Positions 24,853 through 32,953 of a DNA stretch of 64,000 nucleotides are shown here, one piece after another. Source of the stretch: Streptomyces sp. TBY4 (lineage in GTDB: Bacteria; Actinomycetota; Actinomycetes; Streptomycetales; Streptomycetaceae); assembly GCF_024213195.1 (NCBI RefSeq), contig NZ_JANAVF010000021.1:1-64000 (forward strand). The letters run 5' to 3'. Made by a program: the position numbers and the translations under genes. Within the stretch, counting starts at the first letter, position 1, and the number at the start of each line of letters is the position of its first letter. The notes beneath the pieces were generated by a model. It did no database searches and was not told the origin of the DNA. It saw only the letters and a program-made list of their open reading frames with translations.

Positions 24853-26358
24853 TCATGCTGCCTCCGTGCGGTCCGCCGTCATGGCTGCTGCGTCCAGGAG
24901 GGCGGTGCCGACGATGAGGTCGGCGCCGCCGAATTCCGGGTCGTCGAGTTCCGTGCCGTCGTCCACCGCGAAGAGGAGGCGTTCCTCGCCCTGGCGGTAC
25001 GCCGTGCCCACCGCGGGGCTCGCCGCGTGGACGGCCAGCAGGGCGACCAGGTAGGGCAGGTCGGGGTCGGAGCGGCGGGCCTCCGCCAGGAGGCCGGAGA
25101 GGCGGCGCGGGGCGTCGTGCGGGAGTTCCAGGAGCGCCGTCGCGGCCGCGAGCTGCTCCTCGCTGAAGCGGCTGTCGTCGGGGGTGGCGATCAGGTCCGG
25201 TTCGGGCATCTCCAGGCCCAGGTGCTCGCGCTCCACCGGCGGGGTGAGGAGGATCTCCACCAGGTCCGTGACACGGACCGAGACGGGGGTGCGCAGGCCG
25301 GCGCCCGCCGCGAAGAAGGCGTCCGTGACCCGGGTGGCCTGGGCGACGGGGAGCGGGAGGGCTGGGGCCACCAGCTGCCCGTACAGGTCGATGCCGGAGC
25401 GGGGAGCGGGGGCCGCGAAGGCCTGGCGGTCCTGTTCGGCGCGGAAGAGCGGGCCCGCGTCCAGCAGCCGGGACTGGAGCTGGGTGTGGCGGCGGATGCA
25501 GTCCTTGACGATGTCGACGAGCTCGGCGGCCCGCCGCTTGTTGTCGGGCTCCTCCGCCTCGTCGCGGGCCTTGCGGATGTTGGTCAGGATCGCGTTCTCG
25601 TGGCGGTAGCGGTCGGCGACGTGGTCCAGGGCCTCCGCGATCATGTCGGGGACGGTCACCAGCCAGTCCACCGCCCGCACGTTGCGCCGGGTCGCGTCCA
25701 GGGTGCGGCGCAGGGTCTCGGCGTACTGGACGGTGCGGTAGCGGGCCTGTTCGGCGGCGAGTTGGGCGTCGGCGAGCCGGCCCCGGCTGATCAGGACCTC
25801 CAGTTTGACCTCGGCGGCGATCTGCGCGCTGGTGACGTCCGTGTCGAGGGCGCCGACCAGGACGTTGACGGCCTCGTCCGTGGTGCGCAGGTACACCGCG
25901 CCGCCGTAGCCCGGGACTTCCTCGATGAGCTTGAAGTCGTAGTCGCGGCGGACGTACACCCCGTCCGGGCCGAACGTGCCGTAGATCGCGCGGAATCCGC
26001 GGTCGACGCTGCCGACGTTGATCAGGTTCTCCAGCACCCAGCGGGCCACCCGCTCGTGCTCGGCCGCGGGGCGCGCCGGTGCCTGGGCGGCGACGCGCGG
26101 CAGCAGGCGGGCCACTATCTGCTCGTGGTCCGCGCCCGTGTCGAAGTCCATGTTGAGCGTGACCAGGTCGATCGCCGCGAGCGCGACCTCCGCCATCGCG
26201 TAGACCCCGTACTCGCCGGCCAGATTGGCCTTGCGCACGTCGAGGTCGTGGAGCGGGGCGGTGCAGGCGAGCGCGCGCAGCCGCCGGGCCAGGCCCTCGT
26301 CGGCGGCCGGGCCCGGCGCCGGGGAGGGAAGGGTCTTCGCCGGGGCAGGGAGAGTCAC
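24853..26358 (-). CDS. Kleisin-like/DUF3375-like partner of the SMC-like ATPase (MksF/JetA-type)
   Basis: 501 residues from GTG 26358 (a TTG two codons upstream is the alternative). Predominantly helical; I see no catalytic motif. Notable segments are YGVYAMAEVALAAIDLVTLNMDF near the N-terminus and a long helical middle (RYRHENAILTNIRKARDEAEEPDNKRRAAELVDIVKDCIRRH). It is the first gene of the SMC operon, where MksF/JetA subunits usually stand. A TAGTCT hexamer lies 6 nt upstream of the GTG with no ribosome site, suggesting a leaderless message. Subunit identity is inferred from context. Confidence 0.6.
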   Translation of the reverse strand: MTLPAPAKTLPSPAPGPAADEGLARRLRALACTAPLHDLDVRKANLAGEYGVYAMAEVALAAIDLVTLNMDFDTGADHEQIVARLLPRVAAQAPARPAAEHERVARWVLENLINVGSVDRGFRAIYGTFGPDGVYVRRDYDFKLIEEVPGYGGAVYLRTTDEAVNVLVGALDTDVTSAQIAAEVKLEVLISRGRLADAQLAAEQARYRTVQYAETLRRTLDATRRNVRAVDWLVTVPDMIAEALDHVADRYRHENAILTNIRKARDEAEEPDNKRRAAELVDIVKDCIRRHTQLQSRLLDAGPLFRAEQDRQAFAAPAPRSGIDLYGQLVAPALPLPVAQATRVTDAFFAAGAGLRTPVSVRVTDLVEILLTPPVEREHLGLEMPEPDLIATPDDSRFSEEQLAAATALLELPHDAPRRLSGLLAEARRSDPDLPYLVALLAVHAASPAVGTAYRQGEERLLFAVDDGTELDDPEFGGADLIVGTALLDAAAMTADRTEAA

Positions 26359-26465
26359 GGGCAAAGACTAGGCGCTGACCCTGACAACATCCCAAACGGG
26401 ATGGTTCGCCCGATCCTCCCGACAGGCCGCCCGCGAGGGCCCGCGCCCTGTTCTACGCTCACGGC
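26359..26465. promoter_or_regulatory. back-to-back promoters, both probably leaderless
   Basis: Between the divergent SMC-operon gene and pxpA, a -10-like TAGTCT (minus strand, 26365-26370) stands 6 nt before GTG 26358. A -10-like TACGCT (plus strand, 26454-26459) stands 6 nt before ATG 26466. Neither start has a Shine-Dalgarno sequence. This spacing is what leaderless transcripts show. The -35 elements are weak on both sides. Confidence 0.5.
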
Positions 26466-27266
26466 ATGGCTTCCATGATCACGCCGGACACCCCGGCGGC
26501 CGCCCCCGTGATCGATCTCAACGCCGACCTCGGCGAAGGCTTCGGCCGGTGGACGCTGACCGACGACGAGGCCCTGCTCTCCGTCGTCACGAGCGCCAAC
26601 GTCGCCTGCGGGTTCCACGCCGGGGATCCGTCCATCATGCGCCGCGTCTGCGAACTGGCCGCCGCGCGCGGGGTCCGGATCGGCGCGCAGGTCTCGTACC
26701 GGGATCTGGCGGGCTTCGGCCGCCGCGCCATGGACGTGCCGGCCGGTGAGCTGGCCGAGGAGGTGGCCTACCAGATCGGGGCGCTGGAGGTCTTCGCGCG
26801 GGCGGCCGGCTCCCGGGTGTCGTACGTGAAACCGCACGGCGCGCTCTACAACCGCACCGTGCACGACTCCGGCCAGGCCGGTGCCGTCGTGGCGGGCGTG
26901 CTGCTCGCGGCCGGTCCCGCCGGGCTCCCGGTGCTCGGGCTGCCCGGTTCGCAGCTGCTGGCCGCCGCCGGGCGGGCCGGGCTGGCGGCCGTACCGGAGG
27001 CCTTCGCCGACCGCGCCTACACCCCCGCGGGCACCCTCGTACCGCGCGGTGAGCCGGGGGCCGTGCTCCACGACCCGGACGCGGTGGTGGCCCGCGCGGT
27101 GGACATGGCTGCCGGGCACGCGGTGACGGCCGCCGACGGCTCCCGGATCCCGGTGGCCGCCCGCTCCCTGTGCCTGCACGGGGACACCCCCGGGGCGGCG
27201 GAGCTGGCCCTGCGCGTCCGCGGGGCGCTCACCGGGGCCGGGGTCCGGGTGGAGGCCTTCGCGTGA
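26466..27266 (+). CDS. pxpA: 5-oxoprolinase subunit A (LamB/YcsF family)
   Basis: 266 residues. The family start IDLNADLGEGFG is at residues 18-29, followed by SANVACGFHAGDP and YVKPHGALYN, all hallmark motifs. With PxpB and PxpC it forms the prokaryotic ATP-dependent 5-oxoprolinase, which opens spontaneously formed pyroglutamate to glutamate. The stop overlaps the pxpB start by 4 bp. Confidence 0.93.
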   Translation: MASMITPDTPAAAPVIDLNADLGEGFGRWTLTDDEALLSVVTSANVACGFHAGDPSIMRRVCELAAARGVRIGAQVSYRDLAGFGRRAMDVPAGELAEEVAYQIGALEVFARAAGSRVSYVKPHGALYNRTVHDSGQAGAVVAGVLLAAGPAGLPVLGLPGSQLLAAAGRAGLAAVPEAFADRAYTPAGTLVPRGEPGAVLHDPDAVVARAVDMAAGHAVTAADGSRIPVAARSLCLHGDTPGAAELALRVRGALTGAGVRVEAFA

Positions 27267-27889
27267 GGGCGCTGGAAGCCGGGGCCGGGGCGCTGCTGCT
27301 GGAGCTGGACTCCGCCGAGGAGGTGGCCGCGCTCCACGCGGAGCTGCTGCGGCGGCGGGACGCCGGCGACGTCGAGCTGGGCGGCGTACGGGAGATCGTG
27401 CCGGCGGCGCGGACCGTCCTGCTGGACGGGGTACGGGAGCCGCGCGCCCTGGCGGCGCGGATCGCCCGCTGGCGGATCGCCCCGCTCGCGCCGGCCGACG
27501 GGCCGCCCCCGGTGACGGTCGCGGTGCGCTACGACGGCCCCGACCTCGCGGAGGTGGCCGCGCTCTGGGGGGTGTCCCCCGGCGAGGTGCCCGGCATCGT
27601 CGGCGCGATCACCTTCCGGGTGGCCTTCTGCGGGTTCGCCCCGGGCTTCGGCTATCTGACGGGCCTGCCCGCCCGCCTCCAGCTGCCGCGGCGCGCGACG
27701 CCCCGTACGGCGGTACCGGCGGGCTCGCTGGCCCTCGCGGGCGAGTACGCGGGGGTCTACCCGCGCTCCTCCCCCGGCGGCTGGCAGCTGATCGGGTCCA
27801 CCGACGCGGTGCTGTGGGACCCGGCGCGCGAGCCGGCCGCGCTGTTCGCGCCGGGGGTACGGGTGCGATTCGCGGAGGGGGCGGCGTGA
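27263..27889 (+). CDS. pxpB: 5-oxoprolinase subunit B (KipI/allophanate hydrolase subunit 1 family)
   Basis: 208 residues from GTG 27263. The conserved block FCGFAPGFGYLTGLP and the C-terminal AGEYAGVYPRSSPGGWQLIG identify the family. Earlier annotations call this KipI, an inhibitor of a sporulation kinase in Bacillus, but the pxpABC order supports the oxoprolinase role. Both ends overlap neighbours by 4 bp (GTGA). Confidence 0.93.
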   Translation: MRALEAGAGALLLELDSAEEVAALHAELLRRRDAGDVELGGVREIVPAARTVLLDGVREPRALAARIARWRIAPLAPADGPPPVTVAVRYDGPDLAEVAALWGVSPGEVPGIVGAITFRVAFCGFAPGFGYLTGLPARLQLPRRATPRTAVPAGSLALAGEYAGVYPRSSPGGWQLIGSTDAVLWDPAREPAALFAPGVRVRFAEGAA

Positions 27890-28755
27890 GGGGCCTGGAG
27901 GTCGTACGGGCGGGCGCGCTGACCACCGTCCAGGACCTGGGCAGGCCCGGGTACGCCCACCTCGGCGTCCCTCGCTCGGGGGCCCTCGACACGGGGGCGC
28001 ACGCGCTGGCGAACCGGCTGCTGGGCAACCCGCCGGGGGCCGCCACGCTGGAGACGACCCTGGACGGCGTGGGACTGCGGGCGGTCGGCGGCCCGGTGAC
28101 GGTGGCCGTGACAGGGGCTCCCAGTGCCGTACGGGTCTGCGGGCGCCCGGTGGCCTGGGGAGCCCCGGTCCTGCTGCGCGCCGGGGAGGAGCTGGACGTG
28201 GGCCGGGCGGAGTCGGGGCTGCGCGGCTACGTGGCGGTGCGCGGAGGGTTCGCGGTCGAGCCGGTCCTGGGCAGTCGCTCGACCGATCTGCTGTCGGGCC
28301 TCGGCCCGCCGGCCCTGACGGCGGGGGCGCTGCTTCCGGTGGGCCCGCCCGGTCCGGACCCGGTGTCCGGGGTGGACGCCCCGGCGGCGCCGGGCCCGCC
28401 CTCGGTACTGGTGCTCCCGCTGCGGCTGGGGCCGCGCGCCGACTGGTTCACGGCGGAGTCGGTGACGGGGCGGCTGCTGCGGGCCGCGTACCGCGTCTCG
28501 GCGGCCTCGAACCGCATCGGGCTGCGCACGGAGGGGCCGCCGCTGGTCCGGGCGCGGGGTGGGGAGCTGCCGAGCGAGGGGATGGTGCTCGGGGCGGTCC
28601 AGGTGCCCCCCGACGGGCATCCGGTGGTCTTCCTGGCGGACCACCCGGTGACCGGCGGCTACCCGGTCGTCGGCGTCGTCCCGGCGGGCCCCGCACTCGA
28701 CGCGGCGGCGCAGGCCCGGCCGGGGGTGCCGGTGCGGTTCGTCCCGTCCCGATGA
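27886..28755 (+). CDS. pxpC: 5-oxoprolinase subunit C (KipA/biotin-dependent carboxyltransferase-like family)
   Basis: 289 residues from GTG 27886. The hallmark TTVQDLGRPGYAHLGVPRSGALD is near the N-terminus, GLRGYVAVRGG in the middle, and HPVVFLADHPVTGGYPVVG before the end. It completes the PxpABC complex and is translationally coupled to pxpB. The only member of the operon left undecided is whether the downstream sigma gene, 72 bp away, is read through. Confidence 0.92.
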   Translation: MRGLEVVRAGALTTVQDLGRPGYAHLGVPRSGALDTGAHALANRLLGNPPGAATLETTLDGVGLRAVGGPVTVAVTGAPSAVRVCGRPVAWGAPVLLRAGEELDVGRAESGLRGYVAVRGGFAVEPVLGSRSTDLLSGLGPPALTAGALLPVGPPGPDPVSGVDAPAAPGPPSVLVLPLRLGPRADWFTAESVTGRLLRAAYRVSAASNRIGLRTEGPPLVRARGGELPSEGMVLGAVQVPPDGHPVVFLADHPVTGGYPVVGVVPAGPALDAAAQARPGVPVRFVPSR

Positions 28756-28827
28756 AACGCTTTCGGGGGCTGCGGCCAAGTACTGAGTGAGGGGGCCGAT
28801 CGGGCCCCTGTGCAGGGGAGGAGCCGG

Positions 28828-29400
28828 GTGCACAGCCCACGACACGAGACCGGACCACCGGATCTCACCACGCCCGAGGGGTTCGGGGCGTTCTACGAGG
28901 ACCACATCGACGCCGTGCTCGGCTTCGTCACCCGCCGGGTCGCCGACCCGCACCTGGCGGCCGATCTGACGGCGGACATCTTCCTCGCGGCGATGGGATC
29001 GGCCGGCGCCTACCGGAGCCACAGGGGAGTTCCGGTCGCCTGGCTGTTCGGCATAGCCCGCAACGTCCTGTCGGGCCACGCGCGGGGACTGGCCCGCGAG
29101 AGCGGCGCACTGGCGCGGCTGAGCGGGCGCCGGCTGCTCGACGACGAGGACGTCGCCGCGCTGGAGGAACGCATCGACGCCGAGCGCGCCTTCCGCGACC
29201 TGGCGGAACGCCACGCCGCACTCTCCGAGCCGCTGCGGGCCGCGCTCGACCTGGTCGTGCTCGACCAGCTCACCCCGGCCGAGGCGGCACAGGCCCTCGG
29301 CATCACCCAGGCGACGGTCCGCGTCCGCCTGCACCGCGCCCGGCGCGCCCTGAGCGGCGTGGCCCCCGGCGCCGGACGCCAGTTGGAGGCAGCCCGATGA
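28828..29400 (+). CDS. RNA polymerase sigma factor, ECF type
   Basis: 190 residues from GTG 28828, which GGGGAGGAG precedes by 4 nt. Region 2 runs over FYEDHIDAVLGFVTRRVADPHLAADLTADIFLAAM and PVAWLFGIARNVLSGHAR. Region 4 follows, with EAAQALGITQATVRVRLHRARRAL as the HTH. It directs RNA polymerase to its own promoter class; target genes are unknown. The next gene starts inside its stop codon (ATGA) and encodes a single-pass membrane protein, a layout typical of a sigma/anti-sigma pair. Confidence 0.9.
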   Translation: MHSPRHETGPPDLTTPEGFGAFYEDHIDAVLGFVTRRVADPHLAADLTADIFLAAMGSAGAYRSHRGVPVAWLFGIARNVLSGHARGLARESGALARLSGRRLLDDEDVAALEERIDAERAFRDLAERHAALSEPLRAALDLVVLDQLTPAEAAQALGITQATVRVRLHRARRALSGVAPGAGRQLEAAR

Positions 29401-30083
29401 CCAACCGGCCCAGCGGCTTCGAGGACCGGCTGAAGTCCGCCCTCCTCGCCCGCCTCCCCGAGGCCCCGACCCCGACCCCGGCCCGGTCCATCGCCCGGCA
29501 GTACGGCATCCCGTTCGCGGTGGGCGTCGCCACGGCCTCCGTGGTCGCCGTCATGGTCCTGCCCGGCAGCGCGCGCGACGGCTCGCCGCCCGCCGCCGGC
29601 GGCGGCGCCGCCTCGCCGAGCCCTCCGGCCGCGGACGCGCCCGAGATCAAGAAGGATCCGGACGGGTCGCTCCGGTTCGACCTGCCCGAGAACCACCAGG
29701 TCCCGGGTCTGGTGGCACGGCTGAAGGCACTGGGGGTTCCGGCCCTGCTGGTCCCGAAGCGGCCCCGGTCCCAGTGCACCGAGCCCGGAGGCGGGTACCG
29801 CGGTCCGCAGGCCGACCACGACGCCGACATCCTGCAGACCGGTGCGGGCGAGTTCGAACTCAAGGTCAATGCGAAGACGGTCCCGCCCGGTTACTCGCTC
29901 ACGTTCACGTGGTCGGAGTACTACCCGCTGGGTGAGAGGGGCGCCGGATTCGGCGTGATCGAGACCTCCAAGGCCCCGTCCTGCTCGATCGACTACTCCG
30001 AGGGGCTGGAGGAGGCCCTGAAGTCGCGAGCGGGGTCCTCCGCCCCGCCCACCCCGTCCACCCCTCCCACCCCGGCACCGTAG
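29397..30083 (+). CDS. Membrane-anchored protein coupled to the ECF sigma factor
   Basis: 228 residues. A short cytosolic N-terminus (FEDRLKSALLARLPEAP) and one TM (GIPFAVGVATASVVAVMVLPG) precede a Pro/Ala-rich linker and an extracellular domain with two Cys (QCTEPGG and SCSIDYSEG). Position and topology suggest an anti-sigma factor or sigma-linked sensor, but I do not see the HxxxCxxC ZAS motif, so the role is inferred from coupling only. It ends in a Pro/Thr-rich tail before a strong terminator. Confidence 0.75.
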   Translation: MTNRPSGFEDRLKSALLARLPEAPTPTPARSIARQYGIPFAVGVATASVVAVMVLPGSARDGSPPAAGGGAASPSPPAADAPEIKKDPDGSLRFDLPENHQVPGLVARLKALGVPALLVPKRPRSQCTEPGGGYRGPQADHDADILQTGAGEFELKVNAKTVPPGYSLTFTWSEYYPLGERGAGFGVIETSKAPSCSIDYSEGLEEALKSRAGSSAPPTPSTPPTPAP

Positions 30084-30112
30084 ATCCGTCCGGCCCCGCG
30101 CCGGCACGGCAC

Positions 30113-30148
30113 TCGGCCCGGCCCCCTCGTGTCAGGGGGCCGGGCCGA
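30113..30148. terminator. bidirectional terminator, 15-bp perfect stem
   Basis: TCGGCCCGGCCCCCT (30113-30127) pairs with AGGGGGCCGGGCCGA (30134-30148) across a 6-nt loop. It lies between the convergent sigma-operon and HEAT-repeat genes. Confidence 0.85.
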
Positions 30149-30175
30149 AGGCGTGTCGGAAGGGGGCCGACGGGG

Positions 30176-31582
30176 CTACACCGTCGACTCCGGGGCGATG
30201 CGGCTGCGGACCGCCGACTGGACGTCCTCTTCCTCCGCCGGGTCGGCCGCCAGGCGGCGCAGGCGGGGGGCGACGCGGGCGTCGGCGGTTTCGGCGTGGC
30301 GGGCGGCCACCTCGCGGGTGGTCTCCTCGCAGTCCCAGAGGCACTCGACCGCGAAGCCCGCCGCGAAGGAGGGATCCGTCGCCGCCAGGGCCCGTGCCGT
30401 GCGGCCGCGCAGGTGGGAGGAGGCCGTCTCCCGGTAGATGTGGCGCAGCACCGGCGCCGCGCAGGCGATGCGCAGCCGGCCGGCTCCGTCGACCAGGGTG
30501 AACAGGGGCGTCGAGTCCGGGCCGGAGCCGCGGACGGTGGAGCGCAGGGCGCCGAGGACGAGGGGGGCGTCCTCGGGTCCGCCCTTGGCGGCCAGGAGGG
30601 TCGCAGCGGCGGTTCCGAGGGCGTCGGGGCGCTGGACCCAGCGCCGGGCCCGTTCGACGGCGGCGGGGCCGCACATGCGCTCGTAGGCGGCCACGGCCGG
30701 TTCGTCGCCGGCGGCTTCGATGAGGTCCAGTACGGCCGGGTTCTCCGGCTCGGCGAGGACCAGGTGGTGGAGCGCGGTGGCGCGGGCGGCCTCTCCGGAG
30801 GCGCCGGCGGCGGCCGCCAGGATCGCGGAGCGGTCCTCGGGGCCGGCCACGGCGGCGAGGCAGCGGGCGGCCGGGACGTGCAGGGGGGTGCCCCGGCGCA
30901 GTCCGTCGGCGGCCCAGTCGAAGACGGCCTGGACGCCCCAGCCGGGCTGGGGGCCGCGCGGGGTGAGCTGGCGCTGCCAGCGGTCGAAGGAGCCCTGCTG
31001 GCGGGCGGCGCGCAGCCGCTCGGCGTGGGCGTTGGGCGCGGGAGCCTCTTCCCACAGGCACCAGGGCCTGGGCTCGTAGGCGTCCCGGACGGCGGCGGCG
31101 AGCCGCGCCTCACCCTCGGGGGTGGCGGGGAAGCGGGCGAGGACGGGGCCGGCCAGTGAGCGCAGTCCCTCGTCGTCGTCGCGCAGGGCGAGCTCGTCGA
31201 GGGCCCAGGCCCAGTTGGCACCGGTGGCGGCGTACCGGCGCAGCAGCATGAGCGCATCGTCGCGGCCGTACGAGGCCAGGTGGCCCAGGACGGACAGGGC
31301 GAGGCCCGTGCGGTGGTCGTCCTCGTCGACGAGGTCGTCGACGCTGAAGAGGTGGGCCTCGATCTCGCCCAGGGGGCCGTCGAGATCCAGGTACAGGCGT
31401 GCGTAGTACAGGGAGCGGTTCTCGACCTGCCAGTCCTGGCGCGGATCGCCGGCCACGCAGTGGTTGAGCGCCGCGAGGGCCTCTGACCTGGGCGCCGCGA
31501 GTGCGTGCAGCGTGCCGTCGCCGCGGCCGCGCTGGAGGAGACCGAGCAGGGTGCCGCTCGGCGCTATGACTGGTTCGAACAT
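30176..31582 (-). CDS. HEAT-repeat protein
   Basis: 468 residues, soluble. Repeated helical pairs such as AILAAAAGASGEAARATALHHLVLAEPENPAVLDLIEAAG and LRGRTARALAATDPSFAAGFAVECLWDCEETTREVAARHAETADARV mark an alpha-solenoid. No catalytic motif is seen. Start ATG 31582 has only a weak GAGG upstream. Related Streptomyces proteins are annotated as HEAT-repeat domain proteins of unknown role. It is a single gene bounded by a terminator and a long upstream gap. Confidence 0.8.
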   Translation of the reverse strand: MFEPVIAPSGTLLGLLQRGRGDGTLHALAAPRSEALAALNHCVAGDPRQDWQVENRSLYYARLYLDLDGPLGEIEAHLFSVDDLVDEDDHRTGLALSVLGHLASYGRDDALMLLRRYAATGANWAWALDELALRDDDEGLRSLAGPVLARFPATPEGEARLAAAVRDAYEPRPWCLWEEAPAPNAHAERLRAARQQGSFDRWQRQLTPRGPQPGWGVQAVFDWAADGLRRGTPLHVPAARCLAAVAGPEDRSAILAAAAGASGEAARATALHHLVLAEPENPAVLDLIEAAGDEPAVAAYERMCGPAAVERARRWVQRPDALGTAAATLLAAKGGPEDAPLVLGALRSTVRGSGPDSTPLFTLVDGAGRLRIACAAPVLRHIYRETASSHLRGRTARALAATDPSFAAGFAVECLWDCEETTREVAARHAETADARVAPRLRRLAADPAEEEDVQSAVRSRIAPESTV

Positions 31583-31962
31583 GGGAATGGCCTCATATCA
31601 AGCTGGGGACGCAACCGGGAATCGGAATTCACAGGGCCGCGTAACAGCTTGTGAGGACGTCCGCCGTCAAGTTCCGCTCGATGTAGACCATTGCCTTCTC
31701 ACTCTCGTCGGTGCTTCTCGGCCAGGGCGGCGGTCCCCCGGCAGGAGTGGGGGTCGGACACCCGTTGTGTCCTGCCCGCTCCTGCCCGTCCGTCCTGTCC
31801 GCGAATCGAATCCGACGCCATGATGACCCAGGCGGTTTGTGCGCCGCGACCACATTTAAGGCCGCCGTGACCAACCCGTGAGGTCTGGACCAGCCGGAAA
31901 CCGGCCGGGAACCGGGCGGGGAGCGGCCCGGGAGCGGCAAAAAGCGGACTCCCCGGCTCCGA
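31583..31962. other. 380-bp intergenic region upstream of the HEAT-repeat gene
   Basis: Less G+C-biased than its surroundings. It contains AT-rich patches such as ACATTTAAGG near 31852 that could hold promoters. A 20-codon minus-strand reading frame (31629-31691, MVYIERNLTADVLTSCYAAL) follows GAGAAGG but cannot be confirmed as a gene. I see no RNA gene. Confidence 0.5.
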
Positions 31963-32415
31963 TTACTGGGCTCCGAAAAGTTCCAGCAGGTCGGCCTTGG
32001 CGAACATGCGGGCCGTGTCCACGGCGGAGGGCGTTCCGGCGTTCGGATCGGCGCCGCCGGCGAGCAGCGCGCGGATGACGGCTTCCTCGCCCTTGAAGAC
32101 CGCCCCGGCGAGCGGGGTCTGGCCGCGGTCGTTGGCGCGGTCGGCCTCGGCCCCGCGGGCCAGCAGGGCCGCGACGGCCCCGGCGTGGCCGTGGTAGGCG
32201 GCGAGCATGACGAGGGTGTCGCCGCGGTCGTTGGTGAGGTTCGCCGGGACGCCCGCGTCGACGTACGCGGCGAGGGTCTCGGTCTCACCGCGGCGGGCGA
32301 GGTCGAAGATCTTGGTGGCCAGCTCCACGACGTCCTCGTCGGGAACGTCCGGGGAGTCCGGGGCGCCCTGGGATTCCTGAGAGTCCTGGGAGCCGTTCTC
32401 GACGTGCTCACTCAT
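31963..32415 (-). CDS. Ankyrin-repeat protein
   Basis: 150 residues. After an acidic N-terminus come about three ankyrin repeats: RGETETLAAYVDAGVPANLTNDRGDTLVMLAAYHGHAGAVAALLARGAEADRANDRGQTPLAGAVFKGEEAVIRALLAGGADPNAG. It is a cytosolic protein-binding module. The fold is secure; the partner is unknown. Single gene, divergent from the membrane protein/FtsK-like pair. Confidence 0.88.
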   Translation of the reverse strand: MSEHVENGSQDSQESQGAPDSPDVPDEDVVELATKIFDLARRGETETLAAYVDAGVPANLTNDRGDTLVMLAAYHGHAGAVAALLARGAEADRANDRGQTPLAGAVFKGEEAVIRALLAGGADPNAGTPSAVDTARMFAKADLLELFGAQ

Positions 32416-32705
32416 CGGTCGTACCGCCTTTCACGGGCAGGGCTGCGCACGGCACTGCGTCCGTACGGGTGAAGCGTCAGCGTAGCGCCCGGACCTGCAC
32501 ATGAGGGGTGCGAGCCGAGGCAATGATCACCTTGCGGCACCTCGCGGCCCCCGTGCCCCCAACCCGCCAGGCACGCCAGCCGGGATGGGCCGGTCAAGTG
32601 AAAAATCGCTGGATTCACCCGTATGCACCTTTTATCGCATTGATACTTCCTGTGAGCCTGGAAGAACTGATGGTGACTGTCCCCACCCACCAGGAGAACT
32701 GACTC

Positions 32706-32900
32706 ATGGTCCTGTCCATCTCAGGTGTCGTCCTGCTCGGCATCATCTGCTTCCTGTTCTTCAAGAAGGACGGCATGAAGCTGACGCACGCGTTCGTGTG
32801 CGCACTCTTCGGCTTCTTCCTCGCCGGCTCCGCCATCGCCCCCAGCATCACGGCGAGCACGGCGAGCCTCGCGAGCCTTCTCGGCGGGATCAAGCTCTAG
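32706..32900 (+). CDS. Small two-pass membrane protein upstream of the FtsK-like gene
   Basis: 64 residues. Two hydrophobic helices (VLSISGVVLLGIICFLFF and HAFVCALFGFFLAGSAIAP) are joined by KKDGMKLT. Start ATG 32706 has AGGAGA about 10 nt upstream. It is 53 bp ahead of the FtsK/SpoIIIE-like gene on the same strand, so the two probably form an operon. The size and context recall the small spread (Spd) membrane proteins beside Tra on Streptomyces plasmids, but no sequence identity is claimed. Confidence 0.8.
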   Translation: MVLSISGVVLLGIICFLFFKKDGMKLTHAFVCALFGFFLAGSAIAPSITASTASLASLLGGIKL

Positions 32901-32953
32901 CGCCCGGCCCCGGAACCCACCCGAAGCAGCATCCACAACTCCAGGAGACGCCC

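Noticed and set aside
18842..26358. Complete Wadjet plasmid-defence system
   Set aside because: The Toprim nuclease gene (JetD) that defines Wadjet is absent from both flanks, so only an SMC-complex call is supported.
31629..31691. Leader peptide or small gene upstream of the HEAT-repeat gene
   Set aside because: Twenty codons with a weak ribosome site and no conserved features visible; kept only as a note in the intergenic entry.
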